A stretch of DNA of 64,000 nt from Isoetes taiwanensis (Eukaryota > Streptophyta > Lycopodiopsida > Isoetales > Isoetaceae), in the NCBI GenBank assembly GCA_021234155.1, contig JAJEKV010000290.1, positions 312,001-376,000 on the forward strand. The letters are read 5' to 3'. A program made the translations under genes and the position numbers. This document shows, piece after piece, positions 1-10,890 of the stretch. The number at the start of each line of letters is the position of its first letter. Position 1 is the stretch's first letter. Below the pieces are notes generated by a model. The model had not been told where the DNA came from and searched no databases. It was given only the letters and a program-made list of their open reading frames with translations.

Positions 1-820
1 TGGCCCGTAAGTATCTGAGGGAATTCATGAGGTTGAGGTCAGATGTGCCAAAATTGGGTGAGAAGCAAAGAGAAAGCTATATTGAGGGGTGAATGAGGAG
101 ATCCGCGAAGCTTGTGAGGGCAATAAACCCTAAGAGAAAGATCGGCGAGTCCAAGGCTATAAGCTTGCAAGGGCCGGGACCTCGGTAATAGCGGGCAGAG
201 GCGAGGCGAGATTTCAGGATAAAGGCAAGGCGACAGGGAAGCTACGGCCCTAGGGCAGCCACCCAGTCCAAATTTAGGGCCCCATATGGTGGCAAACCGT
301 GGGAAACAACAGAGAAGAAGCAGTGTCCTTCAAGGACAAGGGGAGGGGTCAAACTACTCCAAAGCAAAGGCGATCCTTTTGCGGCGATGCCCAAGGAAAA
401 GAGACAGAGTGCATAGAAAAGCAAACTTTGTTTCAAGTGCTTCCGGCCAAAGCCATAGGACAGCTTAACTACCCCTACGCCATGTCATGAGTTACATGAG
501 TTGGGAGATTGGGACACTGGGTCGACGACGACGGGCGCAGGAAGCCCAGCGACTATCTTCGGTGAGTGTCATATCTTTGCCGCAATAGATCAGAAAGCAA
601 GCAGAGAGCCAAGATAAAGTAATCTCCACAAAGAGGGAAGGCCAAGACCAAGTCCTTCATAGTCTTGATAGACTCGGGGAAGTAGCCATAACTTTGCATC
701 CCCCGAATGGTTCAAATGTTGAAGTTGAAACCACTAAAGTCAAAGCCAAGGCCCGTTGTCTTAGCAAGTGGTGCAAGAAGGCGTGACGGGCAGCAAGAGA
801 ATTAACTCGACATCGACTTG
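1..820 (+). pseudogene. Gag C-terminal part and aspartic protease of the chromovirus
   Basis: Around 425-490 the frames give a CFKC-type start of a zinc knuckle, normally CX2CX4HX4C, but the rest is split between frames. Near 660-720 a frame reads VLIDSG followed after two stops by RMVQMLKLKPL. This matches the retropepsin active site (LDSGASHNF type) and the following conserved stretch of plant Ty3/gypsy proteases. Stops and small indels break the reading frame repeatedly. Gag would bind the element RNA and the protease would cut the polyprotein; neither can be made here. Confidence 0.65.
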
Positions 821-1139
821 CCGTGGATTAATATCCGTGATGGGGCAGAAGTAATGGGCATTGGCAAGTAATGACTTGATCATAGGAATGGAGTATCTTG
901 GACCAGCGGGGGGCCATTATCGATTGTGGGTTTTTAAGGTGACCTTCCCAACACCCGACGGCAAGATCATCGAGATCACGTGTAAAGAAGTTGTTCCCAT
1001 CATGCGGTGCATGTCTTCTAAGCCGGCCGTTCAAGTGTATCAAGAGCGGCAGTGGCATACATCTTCAAGCTTGAGATTGACGAGCCGTAATCGTGGGAAA
1101 GCAAAGAAGACAGTGGTGCTCGCCAGTTGCCGGGCAAGC

Positions 1140-2740
1140 AAATAGCTCAGCTGATCACGGAGTTCCATGATCTCTTTCCGTGATGAGATCAAGCGGCTTC
1201 CTCCTTATAGGGGAGTCGAGTGTGAGATAGCACTCGAACCGAGCAAAGCCGACAAGCAAGGCTCCATACGTAATGACGACGCAGGAGTTGACGGAGCTGA
1301 AGAAGCTAATTGTAGGAGTTGCTCGACCTAGGCTTCATTAGACCTAGTGTCTCGCCATTTGGGAGCCCATTCTCTTTGTAAAGAAGAAGGATGGCGGTTT
1401 AAGGATGTGCATAGACTATAGGCGCTTGAACAAGCACGCCATTAAGAACAAGTATGCGCCCCCGCATCAGATGACTTGATGGATCAACTCCAAGGTGCAA
1501 AGGTCTTCCAAAATTGACTTAAGGTCGCTATCATCGATCAGGATAAAGGAAGAAGATATCCATAAGATCGCCTTAACGCGGTATGGGCATTATGAGTTCA
1601 CGGTAATGCCTTCGGCTTATCGAATGCCCCGCCGACGCTCATGAGGCTCATGAACCACATCTTCGTGGGAGTTTTTAGACACCTTTGTGATTGTATTCTT
1701 TGATGACATTTTGGTGTATAGCAGATCCCTTGAAGAGCACGCATAACACTTAAGGAGAGTGCTAGAGAACTTGAAGAGGCACCGGCCAGACGCCAAGTCG
1801 CCGGGCGTCACTTCGCAACGGAGAAGGTGGAATACCGGGTCATGTGATCTCAAGTAAGGAATCTCGACGGACCCGCCAAGATTGAAGTCGCCATTCGCTG
1901 GCGGCTACCAAGAATGTGCATGAAGTCGAAGTTTTCTACCTAGCAGGGTACTACAAAAAGTTCGTGGAAGAACTTTGCTAAGATAGCGCCCCCGCTAACG
2001 TGACTTGACGAGAGCAGAAAGTGAAAGATTGGGCGAGCATTGGCACAAGAAAGCCCAAACGTGGTTTGAATTGTTGAAGGAAGCTTTAACAACCGCCCCA
2101 GCTTTAACCCCCGGACCCGAGAAAGATAAGCTTGTAGCAACAGACGCTGAGTAAGATAGCTACACAGTGCAAGGCTCATGCAAGAAGAGCGCGGTGGTAG
2201 CGCATGATTCCAGGAAGATGAACGACGCCGAAAACGCCGCTTACCCCACCCACGCATCAGGAATTGCTTTGCGGTTGTCGGGGCATTAAGAATTTGGAGG
2301 CACTATCTTTTGGGAAGGAAGTTCCAGTTGGATACGCAACCATCGAGCCTCCAAGATGTATTCACGCTAAACCACACCCTCAACCCGAGGCGTAGAAGGT
2401 GGATGGAGTTCCTTGAAGAGTAACGACTTTGATATAGTTTACAAGCCGTGGAAGCTCAATGTGGTAGCGGATGCGCTTTCAAGGCATCCCCTGACAACTA
2501 GAGTGCATTGCAATGCAATTTCGACGCTCTCCAACGACTTTGGTAAGAAGATTGAAGAGTCCTTGCCAACGGATGTGGATTTCAAGGAAGTATGGGCAAG
2601 CCTCTCTAGGGAGGCTAGAACAGATAAGGAGCGGGAAGCCTTTAAACATTATAAGAAGGAAGGCAACCCGTTATACCATAAAACAAGTTGTGCGTGCGCA
2701 ATCATCGGGGAGTAAGGAAATTGATCCTCCATGACACGCG
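1140..2740 (+). pseudogene. Reverse transcriptase and RNase H of the chromovirus
   Basis: Pieces in different frames match the Ty3/gypsy RT in order: YRGVE..IALEP near 1205, [18 protein letters not shown] near 1380-1440, then FDDILVYSRSLEEH near 1700-1740, which contains the catalytic DD. The RNase H end is recognisable as FDIVYKPWKLNVVADALSR at about 2426-2482. Frameshifts occur roughly every 100-200 bases and several stops interrupt it. No intact enzyme can be encoded. Confidence 0.82.
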
Positions 2741-3720
2741 ACAACAGCCCAATAGCTAGCCATGATGGATTCATGAAAACATATTTCAAAGCGCAGCAGC
2801 TATTATTGGCCGAATGAAGAAGCAAGTAGCTCGCTACATCAGAGAATGTCAGCTATGTCAGCAGACGAAGGCGAGCAACTCAATTCCAGGAGCCTTAGAG
2901 CCATTAGCGGTGCCAAACGCTAAGTGGGAGGTGATCAGCATGGATTTCATCACAGGACTTCCAAGAACAATAAGAGGAAAGGATGCCCCCGATGGTAGTG
3001 GTCGACAAGTTGTCGAAAAATGGCGATTTTGTGCCTTGCGTGACCACAGATACGCTATGGATACAAATAAGCTCTTCACCAAAGAGATCTTCAGCTTCAT
3101 GGCATGCCAAGGGAGATTATCTCCGACAGGGATCCCAAGTTCATGAGCCTTTGGCAAGACCTCTTTGCACTATCATTCAGACGAAGCTATCCATGAGCGG
3201 CATATCATCCTCGCACGGATGGCCAAACGGAGGCGGACCAGGATTTTGGAGGACATGCTACGGAACTATGTCTGGAATAAGCAAGGTATGTGGGAAGAAT
3301 TTATTCACTTGGTGGAGTTTGCCTACAATAGCACCAAGCGTGAATCATCCCAAATGTCGCCGCTTATGATTAATTACGGCTATCGCGGCCTAACTCCGCA
3401 TATTTCTGGCACAATCCCGCGTCAAAAGTAGAGGTTTCGCAGCAGATGTTGGCCGATATGCAAGCTTCGTGGAAGAAGTTCGAGGGTATTTGCTAGCAGC
3501 AAGAAGTCGACAGAAGAGCATCGCCGACAAGCATCGAACAGTAAGAGAGTTCAAAGTTGGAGATGATGTTTGGCTCAAGATCAAGGTGAAGCAGGCAAAG
3601 CTCAGAATCGGGAATTGCAAGAAACTTGCTCCAAGGTGGGCTGGACCTTCGGAATAGTCAAGAGAGTAGGTAATCAATCCTACAAGCTAGACTTGCCAAA
3701 GACACCTAAAGATTCATAAG
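2741..3720 (+). pseudogene. Integrase of the chromovirus
   Basis: The HHCC zinc-binding end is visible as ECQLCQQTK at about 2845-2872. It is followed by SMDFITGLPRT (first catalytic Asp) near 2940-2970, VVDKLSKNGDFVP near 2998-3040, and a later frame with EFAYNSTKRESSQMSP near 3316-3365. The C-terminal part reads VREFKVGDDVWLKIK at about 3540-3585. Several frame changes lie between these blocks, so it is a relic. The order and spacing are those of a plant Ty3/gypsy integrase. Confidence 0.82.
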
Positions 3721-3990
3721 GTCTTCCACGTGAGTTTGTTGAAGAAGCACACTCCAAATCCAGACGAAGTCTTGGACACTCCAACGTTGTTGGAAATGAC
3801 AGAGGAGCAACTGGAAATAATTCCAGAATTGATTCTTGATAAAGCTTTCAAGAAAACAAGGAGGTCGGAGTTCCTCCAATACTTGGTCAAGTGGAAACAC
3901 TTACCACTGGAAGACGCGACGGGTACTTAAGAAAGATCTAGTAAAGCAAGCACCGCAGCTTTATGGAGCAATGGGACGGCAAGGTCATCT
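3721..3990 (+). pseudogene. Chromodomain tail of the chromovirus integrase
   Basis: One frame (about 3730-3930) reads PELILDKAFKKTRRSEFLQY, then LVKWKHLPLEDAT. This is the chromodomain pattern (ILD.R..K....EYLVKWKG...EDATWE) fused to integrase C-termini in chromoviruses, where it steers integration toward methylated histone chromatin. The expected WE after DAT is lost by a frame change at about 3925. The domain is otherwise well kept compared with the RT. Confidence 0.8.
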
Positions 3991-4871
3991 CCGAAGAAAT
4001 CGGCTCAGGCATGTCGATTTGTGTAGATTAATTCTATGTATAGTTAAGATTAATCTACGCATGCAACCTATGCTAGGAATGGGTCGCATGCGTAGTGACC
4101 GATGATGAGACCACTATGGTGATCTCTAGGGCGTGGTGTAATGTCAATGTAGGCATGACCGCGTTTCGCTGGGCGAAAAGTGGAAGGTAGATTAGAAAGT
4201 CTACTGCTCCACGGAAGTAGACGCACCCTCAGAGAAAGGAGGTCATTAAGGAATGCAACCGATAGGAAAAGCACCTCTAGCCCCATATATGCTTTGATAG
4301 GAGGAATCAAGCCTTCACGCCCTATATACGGGAAGGACAACTAGGGTGTAGGCATGAGCGGCATATAGGCATATAGGCGCTGTCTCCCCAGCCATAATGG
4401 AAGATTCACCCTCTTCCTACGCCGGGAGATTAGCCATGCATCCATGTAGATAGGTGGGGTGGTCACCATATAACCAAAATTTTATTAATAATTAAATGGT
4501 ACTAACGTAGTGTTGACCTGCAGGCCAATAGAGCGCTCCGGAGGGCAAAGAGGTCGAAGTTATTTGAAGACTTGCAACACAAATTTTGTTGGAATGTGTT
4601 GCAAGGAATGAAGAGTACCCTGACGCCAATTTTAATTTTGATAAACTTAATTGTCATGATAAGTGAATTATTGAGTAACCTGTTTTAATGATCTTGTGAA
4701 CCGATAAGTTATTCCATAATATAACGGCGTAATAATGTCTAAAAATATTACCTTAAGGTAATCTTAATAAATGTGTAAGTATTATAGTAGTTATCGTATG
4801 TATCAGGTTGATTGCGTGTTAGGATGATCCCAAGGTGGAGACTCCATGATGCCGCGGACAAAGATCATTTC
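3991..4871 (+). other. Chromovirus 3' untranslated stretch
   Basis: No coding domain is recognisable between the chromodomain and the purine-rich tract. The last part (4500-4800) is AT-rich. This is the expected place for the noncoding region before the polypurine tract, although a small nested insertion cannot be excluded. Confidence 0.4.
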
Positions 4872-4882
4872 AAGGTGGAGAA
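4872..4882 (+). promoter_or_regulatory. Polypurine tract of the chromovirus
   Basis: The bases AAGGTGGAGAA stand immediately before the TGTGACG that starts the LTR. A purine-rich tract at this place primes plus-strand DNA synthesis in LTR retrotransposons. A near copy (AAGGTGGAGA) stands about 40 bases upstream at 4833. Confidence 0.65.
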
Positions 4883-5017
4883 TGTGACGCTCCGACAAAG
4901 ATAATGGTCCCGTGGACGATAATCGCATCGCCGCACACGATGTACACGCCAATCCCCTCGCGGTAATACGCACGCAGTAGCCAGTGGGTAGCCCTAGGGG
5001 GCAGCTTGCAAGGATTA

Positions 5018-5195
5018 TGTGCAATTATTAATGTGCACACTTTCCAATGTACATATTAATATGGGCACACATTTCCATGTGGACACTTGATGCCAAGTGG
5101 GCCATACCCAAGTGTGCAATTAATGTGCACATTTTCCAATGTACACATTAATGTGGGCACACATTTCCATGTGGGCACATTTGGCCACCTAGCCA
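5018..5195 (+). repeat. Two tandem copies of an about 80-base motif inside the LTR
   Basis: A block containing TTAATGTGCACA, CCAATGTACA, ATGGGCACACATTTCCATGTG occurs twice, at about 5025-5090 and 5119-5185, with few differences. Tandem repeats in LTR U3 regions often act as promoter elements, which is inference here. Confidence 0.7.
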
Positions 5196-6012
5196 TTAAA
5201 GGCAAGTGGGCCCATTACCATTATCCCACATGCCTAAAGGGGATAATTGGAAACCCTAGTCAACCCCTTGTCTATTAAGGAGAGGAAACCCTAACTTGCC
5301 CATTTTTCGTTTCTAGGGTTTTAGAACTTTGTTTTGGCTGCCTCAACAGCCAAAATCGCCTCCCAGACTCTGCCTGAGAGAATTGCAACGTTAGTTTCGC
5401 TTGATTCTAGCTCTCCTAAGGATGGTCGAGCTCAGTCGAGGAGCCACTCAAGGATCGTATTTGGCCAATTAGACAGCCTAAACCCTATTTCGGGCCATAG
5501 AATCAAGAGGGTTTAGCCTATTAAATTGCCCATAGCAGCCTTCTAGATCTCTAGATACCCGCACCTCTAACTAAAGAACCTAACTCTATGATGTAGATTA
5601 GATATAGTTCTTTAGTTCTTCCTCAGGATGTATATGGAGGATGTATCTCTATGAACTCCTTGTATTGGGAAGGGGGTAGAGACCTAAAGCTTGGTAGTAG
5701 ATGCTCCTAGAGTAGCCTCTCTAGCACACTATAGATTCGCCCGCGGTACAAGAACCACACCTGGTTGTGGGTGAAGGGGCCGACCGGGCTAAGAAGGAGG
5801 TTCATGTTCTCGACTCTTGAACCATCCCCTCGGTGTGTAAGGCCTACCAGGGGATTATTGTGACAAGGTCTAATGGCTCACCACCGAAAGGGTGAGGCAT
5901 GGACTCCGACACCGTGAAGTGGTGTACACTTTCCGCTGGTTTTAGTCGACATCACTGGCGGTGGCCCTCTAGTCACCTTGAGTCAAGATGTAGATCTCTC
6001 GAGGGAGTGCTC

Positions 6013-6036
6013 CCTTCCCGCCCCATCGGGGCGGGA
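6013..6036 (+). other. GC-rich hairpin inside the LTR
   Basis: TCCCGCCCC and GGGGCGGGA are separated by ATC, giving a 9-bp stem with a 3-base loop. It lies in the central part of the LTR. The related LTR at 52 kb has only a weak counterpart at this place. Confidence 0.55.
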
Positions 6037-6548
6037 GGATGAAACCCGTGAATATCCCTTTGGCTATGCATCCGGGCGGGCTACAACCGTCCCCGACACT
6101 TTTCAACCTACTCGCAAAGTGTGTGCAGGAGGGGCGGATGGAGTGGACAACCCTATGCCATGTTCATATGCCCCAAATCCCTTGCCATGAATTCCGCCTG
6201 CAGAATGAACTCGAGACCCAAGCCGCCGGCCATTCCCTTGAGTCTGAGCCTTGGGTAGAACTCCCCATATGTATTGTGCTCACCTTGTTTATGCAGATGT
6301 GATGGACCACCCTTCGAGGTGGATATGTGCTTATGTTATATACTGACATGTATGTTGACGCTTCCGCAGCTAGGTAGACCCTGAGGGAGACGGGGTAAAA
6401 TGACCCCTTCACTCTTCCCATCGAACCCCGCCACGCGGTAAAAGTGTTATGTGGAGGGCCCCGTGACGGCATGGAGTCGGTATGGGGATGAAGTCTCTGT
6501 TTGTATACACGGTGAGTGCAATCAGATCACGTAGTAGGGGACGTCACA

Positions 6549-7640
6549 CTTATCCTGGTTCGACAACAGCATTACGCAAACGTCCAATACAACCAAAGAG
6601 TAAAAATCCTGGCCATACCCTTCTGCTATATGACAGGCATAAGACTTCTCTATGCTTTCAGAAATTATGTTTTCCACAACCAGCTTGCACTCCCAGCTTC
6701 CGCTTTTGTTTGCCTGATACCCGTTGAATGCAAGGCTCAAGAATATCTGCCAAATAATTCCTTGCATAGTTGAGAAATTGCTCCAAGTCTTCACGAACCG
6801 AGGAAGAAATTCCTTGCTGCATACTCGAATTTCGACAGCATCGCTGCTTCTTTGCCTTATGCCTGCAGAACCAGGAAAAATCTAAATGAAGTCGTATTTA
6901 ATTAAAGTGGGACTCATTCCATTCCCACTTTTTTTCGGAACCCTGTTATTTTACACAAAAAGGAGCACCCCGACCCGAAAACTGTCCATAATTCGAATTT
7001 TTGTCTGCTAGTGTGCATCCAAGCTTTCTTCCAGTTTTCTTGGATAGCGAGTCGAGAACAAGAACAATGCAACTCAAACATAGGAATTTCATTACAGATT
7101 GAAACCAAAGTTCTAGTTGAAAAAGATTCTTAGTTGAACATTTTGGCTCTATTTTCTTAGGTGGGTAGACAAGAGATCACAAACTCCAACAAAAATTAAG
7201 CAAATTGTTTACTTATACAGCAAAAAGTACTAGTTTTGAGATACCTTATATTTATATATGGGCTCATTACAATATATATTATAGTGGGTGAAAAGACCAT
7301 AGTGGTCGTATGGGCACAATGATTACACCCTCTTCACACATGAACCACCTAGTGCAAAGGGCGCGTGGAGCTCTCTTCAAGTCACGGAGCAACTTACGGA
7401 CGATAGAAATTTGTATGAGGAGTTCCTTCATGGGTCACGTGCTTGTATGTCCAACTGATGTCACCACCCTCTTCGGCACCTTTCTTCAATGAATCGGTCT
7501 TTTCATTGCTCCCAAGCATGTACTAACCGGGTCGAGATAAGGACCGCGAAAAGACAAAATCAAGTTAGTCAAGTGATGCCACGTGCAAAAAAAAAATAAA
7601 ATAAAACAAAGTTCTTAGGGCCATTTTTGGGAAATACAAA
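6549..7640. other. Intergenic stretch without recognisable genes
   Basis: Only short open frames occur and none has family motifs. It starts at the LTR edge and ends at the palindrome array. Nothing supported is seen in it. Confidence 0.5.
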
Positions 7641-8376
7641 GAAAAGAGCCTTTTCGACTCGCTGAAACCCAGAAAGGCGTACCGTGAGGGAAAAATTAAT
7701 CGAAGGCTTTCTCGATTTCCGAGTCGAGAAAGGCAGCTCAAAAAAAACGCAGTTTTTTAGTTGAAGCCTTTCGACTTCGCGAGTCGTTGAAAGGCAGCTC
7801 AAAGTTTAAAAACGCAGTTTTAGGGTCGAGAAAGCCTTCTCGACCAGCGAAGTCGAGAAAGGCAACTCAAAGTTTAAAAAACGCAGTTTTAGGGTCGGAA
7901 GGACTTTCTCGACTCGCGAGTCGAAAGGCGAAATTTCAAAGCGAAAAAACGCAGGTTTTAGGGGGTTGAAGGCCTTTCGACTCGCGAAGTCGAGAAAGGC
8001 GTACCAAAGTTTAAAAACGCAGTTTTAGGGTCGAAAGGACTTTCGACTCGCGAAGTCGAGAAAGGCGTACTCAAAGTTTAAAAACGCAGTTTTAGGGGTG
8101 GAAGGCCTTTCTCGACCGCGAAGTCGAAAGGCAGCTCAAAGTTTAAAAAACGCGGGTTTTAGGTTGAAGGCCTTTCTCGACTCGCGAAGTCGAAAGGCAA
8201 CTCAAAGTTTAAAAAACGCAGTTTTAGGGTCAGAAGGCCTTTCTCGACTCGCGCGAGTCGAAAGGCACTCTCAAAGCGAAAAACACGTGTTTTAGGGGGT
8301 CGAAGGCCTTTCGACCATGAGTCAAGAAAGGCAGCTCAAAGCGAAAAACACAAGTTTTGAGGGCCTTTCTAATTTT
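7641..8376. repeat. Tandem array of palindrome-bearing units
   Basis: About eleven imperfect units of roughly 60-72 bases follow each other. Each has a dyad such as TTTCTCGACTCGCGAAGTCG with its complement AGAAAGG, then a spacer of the type CTCAAAGTTTAAAAAACGCA GTTTTAGGG. The dyad centre is TCGCGA in most units, so each unit can form a stem of 10-13 bp. Small ORFs through the array are by-products of the repeat. A single stray dyad of the same kind stands at 10325-10352. The array may be the subterminal repeat of a DNA transposon, but no terminal inverted repeats were found. Confidence 0.85.
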
Positions 8377-9284
8377 CCACCATAGTTTATTATTCTATCA
8401 CACCATAGTTTATTGTTTTTCTCACATCACATTAGTATTTAGCACACATTAGTATTTAACAATTGTTTTTATACTAGCACACATTAGTACTAACACACAG
8501 TAGCATTTTTATACTAGCACAGCTTAATTAGCACACATTAGTACTTTCTACACGCATTAGCATACTAGCACACGGTCCATACAAAGCAATATATAGTTAT
8601 ATAGTATAGTATAGCATACTAGCACATGGTCCATGCAAAGCAATATATAGTATAGCCATGCATCAATTCCTTTGAAATAAAGTGAACTAATTTAATGTAT
8701 ACTATAATATTGTATAAGCCAACTTTTTATCTTAGACATAAGAATTATATGCCTAGCACCTCTAAGGTCAACATACAAGCACACATATAAACACAACCAT
8801 GCTATCAATTTGCGACAAAAATTCAAATCTAGTACGTACCCCTCTTTTTTTCCCATTAACCTTAGAAAAATAACCCATTAACCTTAGAAAAATAACCCAT
8901 TGGCCACGCTATATCCGTAGTTTTTTTTTTTCTTACGTACACTCTATTATTCCGCTTTTTTCTCTCAGTATTTGGCTTTTTTTTTCCCACCTCTTAAGTT
9001 CGAAATTTGAAATTGAAAAGGGGGGAGATTTTCGAAATTTGAAATTGAAAAGCGGGGGAGATTTGGTACGTACCTTTTGAGAAGAAGAAATTTGGTACAC
9101 TTACCAAATCGTGGCTGGCTATGGCGAACTTCAAGAACCTGGCTATGGCATGGAAGCGGAGCTATTCAAGAACTATTTCTTTTCAAGATGCGGAGCCAGA
9201 TGCAGGATCGGCCCTGTCAGAGCTTTCGGCTTCCTTCCAGAGCTTTTCGGCTTCCTTCCAGAGCTTTCGGCTTCCTATCAACAG
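8377..9284. other. AT-rich stretch with small direct repeats
   Basis: The block CATACTAGCACAYGGTCCAT followed by RCAAAGCAATATATAG occurs twice (about 8561-8599 and 8617-8655). CACACATTAGTA-type words recur at 8400-8550. A 24-base block ending in AGAAAAATAACCCATT is duplicated at about 8850-8900, and a block with TCGAAATTTGAAATTGAAAA is duplicated at 8999-9062. No gene is seen. Confidence 0.6.
9217..9275. repeat. Three tandem copies of a 19-20-base motif
   Basis: CAGAGCTTTCGGCTTCCTTC is repeated three times with a one-base difference in length. On the minus strand it directly follows the point where the A20/AN1 fragment loses similarity to its family, so it marks the break. Confidence 0.75.
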
Positions 9285-9503
9285 AGCCACTCGCTTGTTG
9301 CAAGAAAAACAACGATTTGTAGGCCTCTGAGGCACCGGATCGGAAAAAGATGAAGATGATGCGGCAGAAGGGGCCGTTACAACAGAAATCTCCACAGCCA
9401 TTGGTGAATCTGGCCCTTCCACCGCCGAATCGCTTTCTTGCGCCATAGCCACCTCCATGTAGCATCTAGAACACAGATTCATGGTCGCCCTGCAGCAGAT
9501 CTG
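9285..9503 (-). pseudogene. A20/AN1 zinc-finger stress-associated protein (SAP) fragment
   Basis: The minus strand reads ATMNLCSRCYMEVAMAQE, the second half of an A20 zinc finger (second Cys pair CSRC). A serine/proline-rich linker follows, then PTNRCFSCNKRVALL, the start of the AN1 zinc finger. Plant SAP proteins have exactly this A20-linker-AN1 order in about 160-200 residues and act in ubiquitin-linked stress responses. The first A20 Cys pair and most of AN1 are absent: upstream the frame runs into a TTTTTTTCAG-like acceptor, and downstream it runs into a tandem repeat. Intact SAP genes usually have no intron in this place. It is best read as a captured or truncated fragment. Confidence 0.8.
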
Positions 9504-10324
9504 AAAAAAAAGAGAAAGGAACCAAAAAATTGGATCAGATGGCGAAATGGGTTTCCGCTTCAGATCAGATTCATCATCGCTACTAATACAAGTAAAAGAA
9601 AATTTTCCTTTTCAGAGCTGCTTTATTCTCGTTTTACAGTCTCAAAACTGCTACGTTCTTCTGGTTTTACAGATACAGTGTGAACCACAATGCTCTGTTT
9701 TCGCTCTGATTTCAAAGAAATGCTTGCTTTCCCTAAAAATGACTGTGCGCTATGCTCCAAAATCATACTCAAGTAATGAGCGTACTTACATTCGAATGAT
9801 TTACCTTCTTTGATAGCTTTCATTTCGTCCTGCATTTTGCCACAGATATATGCAGACCAGTTAAGTTTATTGCCTGCGGCTCTGATTCTAACTCCAGCTA
9901 AGCAGAGGGCAGTAGGAAGAATAAGTGTCTGTGATGATTTTACCACTATCCGATCAAATATAAAAGAAAGGAGCTCTTTGAAAGCAGGATCCTCTGCTGT
10001 TGAAATATCGTAACCAATTGTGCATTTTCGAGCAGCAGTTAGAAAATCAAGGCCCTTAGTACAAGGCTCGGGAGCAGAATAAATTTCGGGAGCAGAATAA
10101 ATTTCATGCCCTTCACAAGGGATAAGGGGGAAGCAAGATCGAGGGAAGAAACGGAGAAGAAAGGGGAAAAAGATGTAGAAGATGATGCGTCAGAGTCCAA
10201 GCGAGAGCACAGATGCAAAGTGCAAGACTCCCGGAGTTGATGTCTCACGCCCATCCCTTCATTTTAAGGTTTTTTTGGTGTTTGAAATTCTTCATCTTCG
10301 TGCTTTTTTGTGCTGGAATTAAAT
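9504..10324. other. Flank of the SAP fragment, no firm gene
   Basis: A minus-strand open frame (9946-9623, 107 codons) contains NKLNWSAYICGKMQDEMKAI. This faintly recalls plant retrotransposon-type ORFs with an LNWA..I pattern, but the match is too weak to name. No other coding signal is seen. Confidence 0.3.
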
Positions 10325-10352
10325 TGCCTTCTCGACTAGTGGGTCGAGAAAG
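10325..10352. repeat. Isolated palindrome of the 7.6-8.4-kb array type
   Basis: CCTTCTCGACTAGTGGGTCG continues into AGAAAGG, the same dyad as in the tandem array but alone and with a changed centre. Together with the array it brackets the SAP fragment. Confidence 0.65.
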
Positions 10353-10519
10353 GTTTCAAATGGAGTATTGATTTGATTTAATTTATATTTGATCATTAAT
10401 TTATATTTGATTATTTTATCAATAGATTAATTTAATTTATTATTTAATTATAATTATCTAATTAGCTTAATTAATTATTGATTATATATTAATAATTAAT
10501 ACTTTTTTATTTTATTTTT
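10353..10519. other. AT-rich spacer
   Basis: Nearly pure A/T with TTAATTTA-type words. No gene or structured repeat is apparent. Confidence 0.5.
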
Positions 10520-10890
10520 TTTGGGGGGGGGCCTTGCCCCCCCTTTGCCCCTCCCGTTCCTCTTTTGCTCCTCCCCCTTTGCCCCCCTCCTTTGCCCTCT
10601 TTGCTCTCCCTCCCTCACGCCCCTTTGCCCCTCCCCTTTGCCCTCCCTGCTTCCTCCTTTGCTCCTCCCCCTTTGCCCCTTCCCTCCCCCTCCCTCCTCT
10701 CCCCCCCTTCCCTCCCCTTCTTCCAACTTATCCCTCCCTCTCCTCCTTTGCCCTTTTGCTCTCCTCTCCCTCCCCGCCCTTGCCCCTTCTTCCAACTTAT
10801 CCTCTTCCCCTCTTCAACGTGGCCCCTCCCTCTTTCTCCTCCTACCCTTCTCCTTATAAAGGTGTGCCCCTCTCCCTCCCCCTTTTTTTT
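10520..10890. repeat. Pyrimidine-rich low-complexity tract
   Basis: About 370 bases on the plus strand are almost all C and T, built from variations of CCCCTTTGCCC and CCTCCCTC. All three plus frames and the complement are open, which produces proline/serine-rich or arginine/glycine-rich pseudo-ORFs. Such tracts can form triplex DNA. No protein is claimed. Confidence 0.85.

Larger units (their letters stand above)
1..6548 (+). mobile_element. Decayed Ty3/gypsy chromovirus, 3' part with 3' LTR
   Basis: The stretch reads, in order on the plus strand, as gag with a zinc-knuckle remnant, an aspartic protease DSG site, reverse transcriptase, RNase H, integrase, a chromodomain, then a purine-rich tract and an LTR. 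Gag-PR-RT-RH-IN-chromodomain is the chromovirus order, and the purine tract AAGGTGGAGAA directly before TGTGACG resembles the Tekay/Del type. The 5' LTR and gag start lie left of the window. Every coding domain needs several frame changes and crosses stop codons, so the copy is dead. Family-level assignment is firm; lineage is an inference from motifs. Confidence 0.88.
4883..6548 (+). repeat. 3' LTR of the chromovirus (about 1.67 kb)
   Basis: The segment begins TGTGACG and ends CGTCACA, a perfect 7-base terminal inverted repeat. It shares blocks with the LTR at 52164-53752, for example GAGGGGCGGATGGAGTGGAC at 6129 and 53306 and the stretch around the ACGCTTCCGCA motif, in the same order and orientation. 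Inside are a direct duplication of about 80 bases (5018-5195) and a GC-rich hairpin near 6015-6035. The candidate target duplication cttat follows at 6549, but the left copy is outside the window. Confidence 0.72.

Noticed and set aside
7787-8295. Small proteins with repeated SRKA/LKNAVLGSEGLSR motifs
   Set aside because: They are read-through of the tandem palindrome array, with no start context or family.
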